Below, in pieces: positions 42,186 to 52,859 of a DNA stretch of 64,000 nt. The translations under genes and the position numbers were made by a program. How positions within the stretch are numbered: position 1 is the first letter of the stretch; each line of letters starts with the position of its first letter. The DNA is from Batillaria attramentaria (Eukaryota > Mollusca > Gastropoda > Batillariidae). The notes beneath the pieces are model-generated. The model saw only the letters and a program-made list of their open reading frames with translations. It was not told the DNA's origin and ran no database searches. Location: NCBI GenBank assembly GCA_018292915.2, contig JACVVK020000013.1, forward strand, positions 3,210,001 to 3,274,000. Reading direction: 5' to 3'.

Positions 42186-42269
42186 GTGCGCGCGGGCTGC
42201 ATACATGACACAACGACTACGACTGTGACTACAGCAGGTCATTGAATGGAAACAACATATTGGGCTGGT

Positions 42270-42378
42270 GGCCATCTTGTTTCTTTTGAGTCTCTGCAAT
42301 TTAGCGATCGGAGCTTTGAGTTATATATCATAAGTACCTGTCGTTAGCAAAGTAAACTGAATAATTCAAAGCATTCAA

Positions 42379-42438
<60 letters not shown>

Positions 42439-42600
42439 CGCGCGCCCGCGCCCGCGTAAGACAATAACATTCGCCATAATATACAAAAGCAAACCATGGA
42501 CATTCACCGGACCATGCACAATGCACACTCATTCACAGACGTTACTGAAAATTGCAAATGCACTTCAGCTGCATAACGATCTCAGTCACTCCCTCCTGCT
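42270..42600. repeat. Intergenic unit D, copy 3, right part
   Basis: Matches 11020-11345 with a TG/CG tract at 42381-42445, then leaves homology at a GA/G-rich tract (42605-42638). Confidence 0.85.
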
Positions 42601-42638
42601 GCTGAAAGAGAGAGAGAGGAGGGGGGGGGGGGGGGGGC

Positions 42639-43309
42639 TCTGTATCACTGTACTGGCAAATCCCACAGGCTATTGTTTGCTGCTGTCATACGGAGTTAAC
42701 CTGCGATAAGTTTCCCTACCCTTCGGAGACCCGTGTCTTCCCTGGGGAGACATGAACTACTCTGACGACGCTCTCTAGTGCAGATGTGGCCACCTTTCTC
42801 ATCAGCGTCACTTTCGGTCGGCAAGTGAGCGCATGACACGTGGAATTACTTCTGCTGTCGTGTACTAACGTGCTGGGAGGGAGAATAGTGACTCTCATAT
42901 TCAGCCGGTGTGTCAGTGACCACAGGCGCAGGCCACGAGTCTTGTATCTGATCAAACCATAAGCCTCTTGCAACGACTTGTTTGGTTGCAATGGGTCCAA
43001 GTGGAGAATCAAACTCGCTACCCGCTTTGACAGGGTTGCAATGGGACCAAGTAGAGAATCAAACTCGCTACCCACATTGACGATCCAAGACAGCAACTCC
43101 CAACCAGCTAGTCTATCCTGCTTGTTACCAGAATCCGTTTACAGAATGCATTTGCAGTGCAGATTATTACTGGGGAGAAGCAGTGAAGAGCGTTATACTC
43201 AGACACAACCTGCTAACGGGATCCAGAACTGTACTGGCCTTTCCTCCGTTTCCCGGTTTGTTGTTTTTTGTTGTTGTTGTTGTTTTTGTTGTTTTTTTGC
43301 TTTTTCCTA
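42639..43309. other. Non-coding spacer with a 60-bp duplication
   Basis: GTTGCAATGGGTCCAAGTGG...AATCAAACTCGCTACCC occurs twice (about 42980-43030 and 43034-43085). Otherwise nothing recognised. Confidence 0.55.
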
Positions 43310-43317
43310 CTACTACT

Positions 43318-43412
43318 GTATTACCCCTTTCAGGAAATTTGGGCTGGTTTCCCCGGGGTAACCGCGTCGCTGCGGTGCAGCGCCACCCAATACCTATCCT
43401 ATGTTTGCCCTC
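43318..43412 (-). mobile_element. SINE family 2, 3' end only
   Basis: Complement of the family 2 tail (CCCCGGGGTAACCGCGTCGC, GTGCAGCGCCACCCAATACC). 5' truncated. Confidence 0.8.
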
Positions 43413-43765
43413 ATGCGTTGGAAGAAGACGTTAATCCCAGAAACAACTAACTAACGGGATCCAAGAATGTGTAGTGGCCTTTCCCTCTTTGCCCGTATTA
43501 ATATTTTGCTCTCCTGTGTACTGGAAAAGGACGTTAATGTTAGTTAGTCAGTTAGTTAGTTAGTTAGTTAGTTATTAGGGCTTAACGCCGCGCAAGCAAC
43601 ACAGACTGTTTCGCGGCGAAAGGACGTTAATACCAGATACAACCTACTAACAGGATCCAAAAATGTAAGCCTTTCCTTCGTTGCCCGTAAATGAATAGCC
43701 ATCCGGTGTGTTGGAAAAGGACGTTAAGCCCAGACGGAACCTACTGACGGGCTAAAAAAAAAAAA
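43413..43765. repeat. Serial copies of a SINE-tail-like segment
   Basis: GGAAAAGGACGTTAA-like, ACCTACTAACGGGATCCA-like and CCTTTCCTTCGTTGCCCG-like motifs recur at about 43190, 43430, 43620 and 43715. A GTTA tract with GGGCTTAACGCCGCGCAAGC lies at 43540-43598. Confidence 0.65.
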
Positions 43766-43917
43766 AGAGGGGGGGGGGGAAGGAAAAAAATGTGATTTTT
43801 TTTCACTCGTTGTCCCGTCTTTGCCCTCTTAAGTGGCGGAAAAGTATTGTGTCCAACCCGGAAAGCACCAACCCACCTGTAAGTGTAACTTAATAGTCAG
43901 TGTCTTTCTTTTCTGGC

Positions 43918-44113
43918 GGGGGAACCGGGATAGCCGAATGGTAGAGCGTTGGTCTTTCAATGCTTGGGTCGTGAGTTCGAATCCCGAAGTGCGCCAGATA
44001 TTTGTGCTGGCCTTTTGTTCTCGTTTTTTTTTTTTTCTTTCTCGTCTTTGATACATGTATCACCCATAGGTGGCGGAAAAGGACGTTAAACTCACAAACA
44101 CCCACCCACCCTT
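43918..44113 (+). mobile_element. SINE family 1
   Basis: Head GGGGGAACCGGGATAGCCGA, anticodon segment GTCTTTCAATGC, tail GGAAAAGGACGTTAAACTCA and CCCACCCACCC. A T run expands the body. Confidence 0.9.
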
Positions 44114-44173
44114 TTTTCCTGCAGTTGCTTCTTGCTGTTTGACGACTTTGAATGAAACCAAAGAAATGCAGGT

Positions 44174-44305
44174 GAGGGTGAGTGGGTGGGTGTCGGTGAA
44201 TTTAACGTCCTTTTTTACCAGGTAATGGTGATATCAAAGACGGGGCAACGAGAAAAAGGCCAGCACAAACATTTGGCTCCAGACGGGATTCGAACTCACG
44301 ACCCG
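44174..44305 (-). mobile_element. SINE family 1, 5'-truncated
   Basis: Direct repeats AGAAATGCAGGT (44162-44173, 44306-44317) flank a minus-strand copy that stops at the T arm, so the tRNA 5' half is missing. This is typical of incomplete target-primed reverse transcription. Confidence 0.92.
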
Positions 44306-44317
44306 AGAAATGCAGGT

Positions 44318-44900
44318 TGAAGAGTATGAATCATGAATGATGAAGAAGCGAACTTAGAGTGAGAAGAGCAAAAAATAAATAAATAAAAAAATAAAATAAA
44401 ATAAATAAAAAGTTCGAGAACTGGTCTCGCTCCTCGTCACGTCCGGCCTTTAATCCCCCTCTCAGTCACTGACGTGGCATGTCCCGACAGAGCAGAATTG
44501 GTGGTTTGGGATCTAACCAGCACTCACGCCTCGAAGGTAATTCCCTTCCCGGCGACACCAATTTGTGGATAATACCAGGGGAGCATACCGGTGGCCGAGT
44601 ATTCTCCCTTCCAAATGTGACTAACGAGCGATGAGTGACAGGTTGGAAATAGTCGCTCGGGGCTCCTGTTCTTGCCTTGGCTCTCTCTCTCTCTCTCTCT
44701 CTAGTCTGGCGTCTCGATAATGCTACTGCTAAGTGGGGCTATGTAGCGGTGCATCTCCTCCAGATAAGAGAACCAGCAGGGGCCGGTGTTATGTGTGCGG
44801 GTTTTAAGATCAAACTAGTGCAAGAGCAGATTCATAGGGTTGTAAATCGAGTCCTGGGTCATTACCACAGTCTGTCCCGAAAGAGTTGGGAGTTGGCTGG
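44318..44900. other. Non-coding spacer
   Basis: AT-rich (AAATA)n-like tract at 44368-44410 and a TC tract at 44683-44702. No gene recognised; the 149-codon ORF that crosses it runs into a SINE. Confidence 0.5.
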
Positions 44901-44901
44901 G

Positions 44902-45105
44902 TTTTTTTTCTTTTTTCTGCTCCAACTCCAGTGGTATTCCTCTCAGACCATGGGTGGAATCCATGGAGGGCTCGAAAGCTGGGGCAATTTTTATGGTGAT
45001 GGAGATGAGGATGATGGTAATGATGTTATGGAGGTCCGTGTGGTTTGGGACTGCGGGACAGGGCCGCAATCCACGCTTCCTGTCATAAATATCCCGGCGT
45101 CAACA
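44902..45105 (-). mobile_element. SINE family 3, 5'-truncated
   Basis: Poly(T) at the left, then GGGTGGAATCCATGGAGGGC, GTCCGTGTGGTTTGGGACTG and CATAAATATCCCGGC, matching the full copy at 52275-52762. Confidence 0.85.
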
Positions 45106-45129
45106 CTATTCCGGGTCCGTCGATAACTT

Positions 45130-45660
45130 TAGGCCCCTGCGACGACGGCCAAGTCGGGCTACCGAGACTGAGCCGAGCTAAGTGATACCTAAGTTCTTGA
45201 AGGAAAAAACAAAAATACTCGGTGACAAGGAAAGTGGACAGTTGCGAACAACTTTGAGGTCCCCGTATTATTTCACAGTGTGCACAGAAGCGGTGAAAAC
45301 AGTCGCATTTACCAGCACAGTACATTCTCAGCCTGTTTCGAGATTATTGCCTGCATGAGTTGTCTCCCTTGTCGCAACAAGCACGCATTTTTCGTGGCAG
45401 AGCACAAAGCTGCCGCAAAAAATAAAATGCATGCATGCTGCGGATCTGTGTAAATAAAAAAGGAAGCGAAGAAAGAAAGACAAAAAATCCTTCTATAACG
45501 GCATAGGCACCTTGCTGGAATGGACCCGCTTCCTGATTTAAAACAACAACAACAAAAAAACAGCAGAAAATTTAACCCTAGAGCTAGTTTAGTTCGAGAT
45601 TAGACTCTAACCCGCGGCTAAACTCCCTAACCCCGACTTTTACATGCGGGCCCTGGGCTT
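45130..45660. repeat. Dispersed repeats E and F in contiguous form
   Basis: 45134-45440 matches repeat E and 45458-45658 matches repeat F, suggesting one element of about 530 bp of unknown class. Confidence 0.7.
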
Positions 45661-45694
45661 TAAGTTGGTACAGCGGAGGGTAAGAGTCCTGTGT

Positions 45695-45819
45695 GTTCGA
45701 ACCTTAATAATAATATAATAACTTGATATCTGAGCACTGTATAGGCGCTTTGCCCAATTTCTTGAATCGGCTCAAAGCGCCGCGAACTGAACCCAACACG
45801 CACGCTCACGTGAATCACA

Positions 45820-45866
<47 letters not shown>

Positions 45867-46130
45867 GAATGAACACATCACAATGCGAAGGGTCAACTCA
45901 GCTATTTACGTTTCGGAATTTAGAATTGCATTTATTTTCAAATTTTGGGGCTGAACATTTCCAAAGCAGAGGGGGAGGAAGCCGGAGTACCCGAAGAGAA
46001 CCCCCCGACGACCGGCCCGAATGAACGATGCCACGTACGAGAAGGAAAAGTTCTTTGCCCCGAGTTGGACTCGAACCTGGCCTTCGATCTCGCATTGGTG
46101 ATGAAGTCTCTTAAACACTAGACCACCGGA
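45695..46130 (-). mobile_element. tRNA-derived SINE family 4
   Basis: On the minus strand: GGTCCGGTGGTCTAGTGTTT head, B box GGTTCGAGTCC, body GGCCGGTCGTCGGGGGGTTC, and a 3' part ending in AATAATAATA-type repeats. A (TC)n tract is inside. The same family is at 63474-63862. Confidence 0.88.
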
Positions 46131-46238
46131 CCCCCCCCCCCCCCCACCTTGCTGTAGTCTAAGATGGTCAGAAGCCAGTATGATTCCCGTCCTCACCGAA
46201 CCATTTCCCTCGCTTTCCTCGAACGTGTTCTCGGGTGG

Positions 46239-46403
46239 GTGGGTGGGGTGTTTGGGTGGGTGGGTGGGTGTTTGGGGGTTTAACGTACTTTTCCACCACA
46301 CGATGAAAAAGCCAGCACAAATAGTTGGCCCCAGCCGGGATACGAACTCACGACCTGAGCATTAGAAGTCCAACGCTCTACCATTCGGCCACCCCGGCTC
46401 CCC
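46239..46403 (-). mobile_element. SINE family 1
   Basis: Flanked by GTTCTCGGGTGG (46227-46238, 46404-46415). An internal deletion removes the GATATCAAAGACGGGG segment. Confidence 0.9.
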
Positions 46404-46559
46404 GTTCTCGGGTGGACATGGCTCCTAGGTCGCGCAGGGGTGATCCAAACTCTAGCGAAACAAAGTGGGGGTAGAGGGAGGGAAAGGAGCGGGGGGGGGG
46501 GGGGGGGTATACGGTACATAGCGGATGGATTCTTGCAGACTAACACTCTGTCAAGTATT

Positions 46560-46746
46560 TAGCTCGTCTCCACTGTTCTTAAATGCGGAACAAGAAGTTG
46601 TGCACATCGAAGATCCAGCCCATATCCATGTTTCCAAGAAGAGTTGGGGCCTACTAACTCATCTTCACTGTTCTTAAAAGATAAGTTGTGCACATCAAAG
46701 ATCCCGCCCATATCCATGTTTCCAAGAAGAGTTGGGGCCTACTAAA
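46560..46746. repeat. Tandem duplication of about 95 bp
   Basis: CACTGTTCTTAAA through CAAGAAGAGTTGGGGCCTACTA occurs twice, near 46570-46657 and 46668-46744. Confidence 0.85.
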
Positions 46747-47760
46747 GGCCTTTGCACACACTGATCAGTGCCTGCAGCGAGCACGGGCTCTCGCCGAGTG
46801 GATTTTCTGTTCACACACTACCAGCGTGCACTGGGCTTACTGCGCTGCTGGCCTGGCGCTGGACAATACACAAAGCGCGATAGCGGCGGTTGGCTGGCGT
46901 GGCGAGGAAAAAAAAATACTAAATGGCATTTGCAGGGCGCATTTCTTTGGAATAAACTCATAGCGCCAATCACTCACCGACACTCACGCACATTAATTTT
47001 TACAAACAGTGGACAGACATACACTGGTGAAACTGACTAGTTGCTGACACGGGAAAATAGGACCGTGTTCTATCCACAGACGTGGCGACGATGTCCCTGG
47101 GCAGTGCGCCTGGCGAGCCGATTTCATTGGCTGGGAGTACATTTTACCGCTGGTTGACGAGCAAAATCGCCACGCCTGACAGCACTTTAAGGCTACTGGA
47201 ATGGAGAAGATCGCCGTAAGACTCTCATAGCGACTGTCTGCACAATATTTGCTGTCGATTTATTCACCCTACATTTCGGTCATGGAGATTGGGCGGGAAA
47301 GGGAGGGGGAGGGTGGGGTTGGGGGGAGGGTGGGGGTGGGGGAGGAAGTCGGTCAGTTACAAACATCTTTTCCACCGAGATATTCCTCTGCCATCCACCT
47401 TTAAAAAAAAAAAAAAAACGATCGTCGGACAATAAAGACATTTGTCTTGTATCAAATCACACGCCCGTCGGATGTTCGCATTCTTTTCTTGTCACACAGC
47501 AAGCGCGCGTAATGAACAACCTCGCCGGATGACGCATGTCTGTGAAAAGCTCTGACGTGATTCGTTCTCATCGCGACTGGAAGAGCGCATTCAAATCGGG
47601 CAATACGTCGATATCGGTGAACTTTAGTGAAACACCAACGATTTGTGTATCGTTTCGTGTCGTTTTTAGTTCGTTTCGTTCCAGCTATGTGGTTTGATCT
47701 GGCCTCATTGTCGTCTGCCACAAACACATATTGAAGACACACCTTTTCGGCTTCACCGTG
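46747..47760. other. No recognisable gene
   Basis: Contains a G-rich stretch (47284-47345) and a short A run (47402-47418). The ORFs here match nothing I recognise. Confidence 0.5.
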
Positions 47761-47934
47761 GGGGAGCCGGGGTGGCCGAATGGTAAGAGCGTTGGACCTC
47801 CAATGCTCGGGTCGTGAGGTCGATCCCCGCTGGGGCCACATATTGTGCTGGCCTCTTCATCGTTGCCCCGTCTTTGATATCACCCGTACGTGGTGGAAAA
47901 GGACGTTAAACTCCCAAACACCCACCCACCCACC
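47761..47934 (+). mobile_element. SINE family 1
   Basis: Complete copy flanked by 13-bp repeats CGGCTTCACCGTG (47748-47760, 47935-47947). Confidence 0.95.
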
Positions 47935-48299
47935 CGGCTTCACCGTGAAGGCAAAATAAATAGAATTTAAGCTGTTTTTCCACACACGTATATTTGTACT
48001 ACCGTCTTAGTGATTCCTCCAGTCATAACAGCTGCTGCTTTTTTCTCTTGCTGTAAATTTGTCTTATGCAGCTCATCTAGCAGCGTATAGTCCTGGGTCC
48101 GTATGTACTTCTACCACTACCACTACTACTACTAATGCCACTACCAGCATCACGACTACTACGACTATAACTTTCATCAGTATACCTATTACCTAGCTTG
48201 AAAGACGTGAAGCGACACGAGAACGAAGACAAATTCCTCGGTGCTTCTCAGGTTCGCTAGTGCGTACGAACCCTCGTGTCGATTGTTGCATATTGCGTC
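47935..48299. other. No recognisable gene
   Basis: A few ACC/ACT trinucleotide runs near 48110-48165. Nothing else seen. Confidence 0.5.
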
Positions 48300-48610
48300 T
48301 TCCCAGGGGCCTGTAGTTGTTGTTGTCGTTCGTCTCTTGGTCACGCTGGAAGTTCAGTTCTGAGCATGAAGTCTGCTGTCCTCTTCAGCTCCCTCTGAGG
48401 GCCGTACAGTTTGGTGTGTAGAGGCGTTTCCGATGGCCACGTCGTCATCCTTAGCTGTTGGTAATAGTGGACAGTCCTGGATGATGTGTTGTCCGGTCTG
48501 CTCGGCATGGCCACACGGGCAGAGGGGAGTTGTAGCCAGTTTCAGTTTGTGGTAAGGTGCTTTTTCAGTCTGTTGTTTTCACTGCGGTGCCTGTAGTCAA
48601 AGAACGGGCG
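48300..48610 (-). pseudogene. LINE ORF2 C-terminal fragment
   Basis: On the minus strand, LATTPLCPCGHAEQTGQHII with QDCPLL gives the zinc-binding C-terminal motif of a non-LTR retrotransposon polyprotein. After a frameshift, TKLYGPQRELKRTADFML completes the usual ending. Short and dead. Confidence 0.75.
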
Positions 48611-49120
48611 TTGTGTTCTTTGGGGACATTTGACGTTTTGCATTTTAACCTGGGTGTGCACTTGTCGACATTCACTGTAACCACGGAATTCTCTAAGTTT
48701 TAAGTTTTTGGGTTTTTTTTTTTAATCGGATGCCAATGAGGACTAATAGCGTTCTGCGGCGGGCTAAACGAGGCTCTGACACGGGACTGTTGTGTGTTCT
48801 TCCTATTCTGATCTTGAAGTTTCATTGTACAATATGTCTTACATTGTCGACATCGACCTTGGCCTGTCTTTAGTTTCCGTTTTCTTTTTAACTTTTTTTT
48901 GTTGTTCTTTGTTTTGTTTTTATTTGTTTTTGGTTTGTTTGAGTTTTGGGGTTGTTGTTTTTTGTAGTTTTTAGGCGACAAAACTTTGAATTTGGGTTAT
49001 TGATTTTTGTAGTAATGTGTTTGTTCCCAAAGTTACTCCATAACCTTCTGCAGATGATTATTTCCTGCTGTTCAGGGGAGAGTGTAGTGAGCCAGATGTA
49101 CTTCCCAGCTCTTTTAACTC
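48611..49120. other. T-rich non-coding spacer
   Basis: T-rich, with GTT/TTTG runs at 48885-48975. ORFs on the other strand are Lys/Asn low-complexity artefacts. Confidence 0.5.
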
Positions 49121-49122
49121 CC

Positions 49123-49300
49123 GGGGCACTTCTAGCCTCAGGCTGCATTGACCTGGGGCACTTCTAGCCTCAGGATGCATTGACCCGGGGCACTTTCAGG
49201 CTCATGCTGCTTAGACCTGGGGCACTTCTAGCCTCAAACTGCATTGACCCGGGGCACTTTCAGCCTCAAGCTGCTTAGACCTGGGGCACTTCCCGCGTGT
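49123..49300. repeat. 32-bp satellite, about 5.5 units
   Basis: GGGGCACTT at 49123, 49155, 49187, 49219, 49251 and 49283, exactly 32 apart. It alternates between GCTGCATTGACC and GCTGCTTAGACC types. Confidence 0.95.
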
Positions 49301-49354
49301 GTTTGGAGCAAAACATTTTGTGCTAGCTGTTTCCTATTTGTCTCGTTTCTGTTA

Positions 49355-49528
49355 GAGGTGGCCGAATGGTAGAGCATTGGACTTCCAATGCTCGGGTCTT
49401 GAGTTCCGACGAATTCCAGGTGGGGCCAAGTATTTGTGCTGGCTTTGTCGTCGTTGCCCCGTCTTTCATATCACCCGTATGTGGTGGAAAAGGACGTTAA
49501 ACTCCCAAACACCCACCCAACCACTAAG
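49355..49528 (+). mobile_element. SINE family 1, 5' end altered
   Basis: Begins in the D arm (GGTGGCCGAATGGTAGAGCA) and continues to GGAAAAGGACGTTAAACTCC and a CCCACCC tail. The T loop is disrupted by a small insertion. Confidence 0.88.
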
Positions 49529-49899
49529 TGTTTCTTATAAGCGCATTAATATAGGCGCATTATCCCAAATATTTGGCTCAAAGCGGTTTATCCCAAAATA
49601 TGTGGCTGTTATCACACGCATCTGATGAAAACGGACGCTAAATACCCGCAGACACAAACCAACCAAATCATCACGCGAGGATTATAGTTGACACAAACAC
49701 AGATGACGTCAGCGCATGGGTCGAGCAACGTCGTAACGATTTTCGCCCAATTAAACCCGCACACCGCCCTGCATGATTATGTCATGATGTGGAGCAGATT
49801 GGACGCTGAGTTTTTTCCATAACTATCGACCCACGCTACTCGTGCCGGGGAATAAATGCCCGCTGTCCGGAGATGCTTTGGCAGCGTATGCATTGCACT
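49529..49899. other. No recognisable gene
   Basis: Plain sequence with no element or ORF I can support. Confidence 0.5.
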
Positions 49900-51625
49900 A
49901 AACACGGAGGCCTTGTTTCGCTTCTAATGAGGCGTGGACCCTTGTTTTCGCCGCGAACGCTTTTCTTGAAGGACACGGCTGGCTGAGAGCCTGTGTCTCG
50001 CCATGTTTGATTGGTTGGCTGGCTGGCTGACTGGTTGGTTGGTTGGTTGCATGGTTGGTTGGACGTTGGACGTTGGACGTTGGTCTCATGAACGTTGTTT
50101 TTGTGAACGCTTTGGCTAAAGGACACGGCCGGGTAAGGGCATGTTTCTTGCCATGGTTGGTTGGTTGGTTGGTTGGTAGCTTGGTTGGTTGGTTGGTTGG
50201 TTGGTAGGACACTTGATCTGGGACTATACAGGCTGTGTTTTTCTTCTAATGATGCGTGGACTGTTGTTTTCGCGAACGCTTTTTTTTTTTTTTTTTTTTT
50301 TTGGAAGGACACGGTGAGAGCATGTGTCACGCCATGTTTGATTGTCTGGCTGGTTGGCTGGTTGTTTGGTTGGTTGGTTGGTGGGTGGGTTGGTAGGACG
50401 CCTGAGCAGCCTTTCCCCTCTAATGATGCGTGGACTGTTGTTTTCTCGAACGCTTTCTAGGACACAGCCGAGCGAGAGTGTGATTTCTCGCCATGTTTGA
50501 TTACTTGCTTGATTAGATGATTGGTAGGTTGGTCGGTTGGTTGGCTGAGGTTTCGTCTACTGGTTTCGTCCCCTCTATTGATGTGTGTACCGTTTTCTCG
50601 AACGCTTTCTAGGACACAGCCGGGTGAGAGAGTGTGTTTTCTCGCCATGTTTGACTGGCTGGTTGGTAGGTTGATTGGCTGAGGCTTCGTCTACTGTTTG
50701 CGTTTCCTTCTATTGATGTGTGTACCGTTTTCTCGAACGTTTTCTAGGACACAGCCGGGTGAGAGAGTGTGTTTTCTCGCCATGTTTGACTGGCTGGTTG
50801 GTAGGTTGATTGGCTGAGGCTTCGTCTACTGTTTGCGTTTCCTTCTATTGATGTGTGTACCGTTTTCTCGAACGTTTTCTAGGACACAGCCGGGTGAGAG
50901 AGTGTGTTTTCTCGCCATGTTTGACTGGCTGGTTGGTAGGTTGATTGGCTGAGGCTTCGTCTACTGTTTGCGTTTCCTTCTATTGATGTGTGTACCGTTT
51001 TCTCGAACGCTTTCTAGGACACAGCCGGGTGAGAGAGTGTGTTTTCTCGCCATGTTTGACTGGCTGGTTGGTAGGTTGATTGGCTGAGGCTTCGTCTACT
51101 GTTTGCGTTTCCTTCTATTGATGTGTGTACCGTTTTCTCGAACGCTTTCTAGGACACAGCCGGGTGAGAGAGTGTGTTTTCTCGCCATGTTTGACTGGCT
51201 GGTTGGTAGGTTGATTGGCTGAGGCTTCGTCTACTGTTTGCGTTTCCTTCTATTGATGTGTGTACCGTTTTCTCGAACGTTTTCTAGGACACAGCCGGGT
51301 GAGAGAGTGTGTTTTCTCGCCATGTTTGACTGGCTGGTTGGTAGGTTGATTGGCTGAGGCTTCGTCTACTGTTTGCGTTTCCTTCTATTGATGTGTGTAC
51401 CGTTTTCTCGAACGTTTTCTAGGACACAGCCGGGTGAGAGTGTGTTTTCTCGCCATGGTTGATTGGCTGATCGGTTGGCTAGTTGCTTGGTTGGTTGGGT
51501 GCCGTAACAGCGTCTACAGGCTGCGTTTCCCTCAAATGATGCGTGTTTGTTGTTGTTGTTGTTTTTGCAAACGCTTTGTAGGTGAGAGTATGTTTTTCGC
51601 CATGTCTGTTGCATGGTTGGGTGGT
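49900..51625. repeat. 135-bp satellite with homogenised core
   Basis: AGGACACAGCCGGGTGAGAG starts units at 50611, 50746, 50881, 51016, 51151, 51286 and 51421, exactly 135 apart and nearly identical. Units to the left (around 49968, 50112, 50303, 50459) and the last one to the right are diverged and of variable length, with GGTT-rich expansions. Confidence 0.95.
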
Positions 51626-51663
51626 TGGTTGATTGGCTCGTTGGTAGTTTTAGAGCAAAAAAT

Positions 51664-51666
51664 GCA

Positions 51667-51706
<40 letters not shown>

Positions 51707-51746
51707 CATCTTTATTATCCCAGAGGGAAATTTGTGTGTGGTGGAC
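51664..51746 (-). mobile_element. LINE-type 3' end with (ATTG)n tail
   Basis: On the minus strand, CAAATTTCCCTCTGGGATAA-TAAAG is followed by about ten ATTG units, the form of a CR1/Rex-type LINE 3' terminus. The upstream part to about 51830 may belong to it. Confidence 0.65.
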
Positions 51747-52262
51747 AAACAAAGACAATGATACACATCAAATTAGAAAAGATCATACATAATCAACACT
51801 ACAATTAAATTAGAAATTAGTGACGTCGGCGTTTTCTGAATCGCAAAAAAAAGGCCAATTTTCTTCCCCTGAAAACAAATTGCAAATCTTTGCAATTTGG
51901 TGTAGTCGTTAATAGTGTTTACCACTCATACAGCCACTGTCGAGCGTGACTGATGCGTTTCTTCTATCTGTCTGTCTGTCTGTCTCGCTCTATCTGTACC
52001 TCTGTGTCTCTGTGTCTGAGTCTTGCACAGTTTTGCCGTGTTTCCAGACATAAGGCGGAAATGACAAATGGCCCGGTGGTTACATTAGCGGACCCGTAGT
52101 CACGACCCATGGAAACAGATCGCCAGATGAAAAGGTTAGTCTAGGCGCCGCTGCTCTAACCAGGAAATTGATGGCAAGTTTACATGTAACGCTTGGAGAA
52201 GGGGGAGAGACTCGTTCGTCTCCTTGTCGGCTTGCTAAACGTTAAAGTTGACCCTGGGTTCA
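51747..52262. other. No recognisable gene
   Basis: A TCTG/TCTC-rich tract at about 51965-52020. Nothing else seen. Confidence 0.5.
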
Positions 52263-52274
52263 CTTAACTCAATT

Positions 52275-52762
52275 TTTTTTTTTTTTTTTTTTTTGCTGCC
52301 ACAACTCTTTGCCGGCTCCAGTGGTGTTCCTCCCTGGTAATGGGTGGAATCCACGGAGGGCTCGGAACTTGGGGCAATTTTTATTGTGCATGATGATGGA
52401 GATGAGGATGATGGTAAGATGATGCTATGGAGGTCCGTGTGGTTTGGGACTGCGGGACAGGGCCGCATTCCACGCTTCCAGTCATAAATATCCCGGCATT
52501 AACCAGGCCCGGAAACTGCGGTGCCGGCCGTGTAATCATCCACATCATAAGACGTGTCATACCAAGGGAAGCACCTCCAAAGTCGCACCCGTGAAGTGGG
52601 TGAAGCTCGGCTGTGTGGCAACAGCGTCCCCACTGGGCCCATAGCACACCCGCTCTGGGTAGGAGCCGACCCAGGTAGGAAAAATCCCGCTTGCCTCGGC
52701 TGGGACTCGAACCCGGGTCTCTTGGTCCATAGTCCGAAGTGCTAACCACTACACGGGCCGGT
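52275..52762 (-). mobile_element. SINE family 3, full length with poly(A) tail
   Basis: The poly(T) at the left is the poly(A) tail of a minus-strand element. The head at the right has B box GGTTCGAGTCC and GTGTAGTGGTTAGCACTTCG. Direct repeats CTTAACTCAATT (52263-52274, 52763-52774) flank it. Confidence 0.93.
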
Positions 52763-52859
52763 CTTAACTCAATTCCTGCCAAGTAAGTTCGGGTTTGTGC
52801 GCCAGTGGCCCTCACTAAAACACAAATGGATTAATGTTTTTCAGGCTTTCAACGGATGT

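Larger units (their letters stand above)
39019..42258. mobile_element. 3.2-kb insertion in unit D copy 3, bounded by 13-bp inverted repeats
   Basis: ATGTTGTTTCCAT at 39019-39031 and its complement at 42246-42258 bracket sequence absent from the equivalent place in copies 1 and 2. The left end is itself a palindrome (39019-39048). Inside are a diverged tandem repeat, an inverted part of the THAP transposon, and a stray piece of unit D. Whether it moved as one unit or is a composite rearrangement is not clear. Confidence 0.5.

Noticed and set aside
44677..45126. 149-codon ORF with Ser/Leu start
   Set aside because: Begins in a TC microsatellite and ends inside a truncated SINE family 3 copy.
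48888..49148. Asn/Lys-rich ORFs opposite the T-rich tract
   Set aside because: Low-complexity translation of a T-rich spacer.
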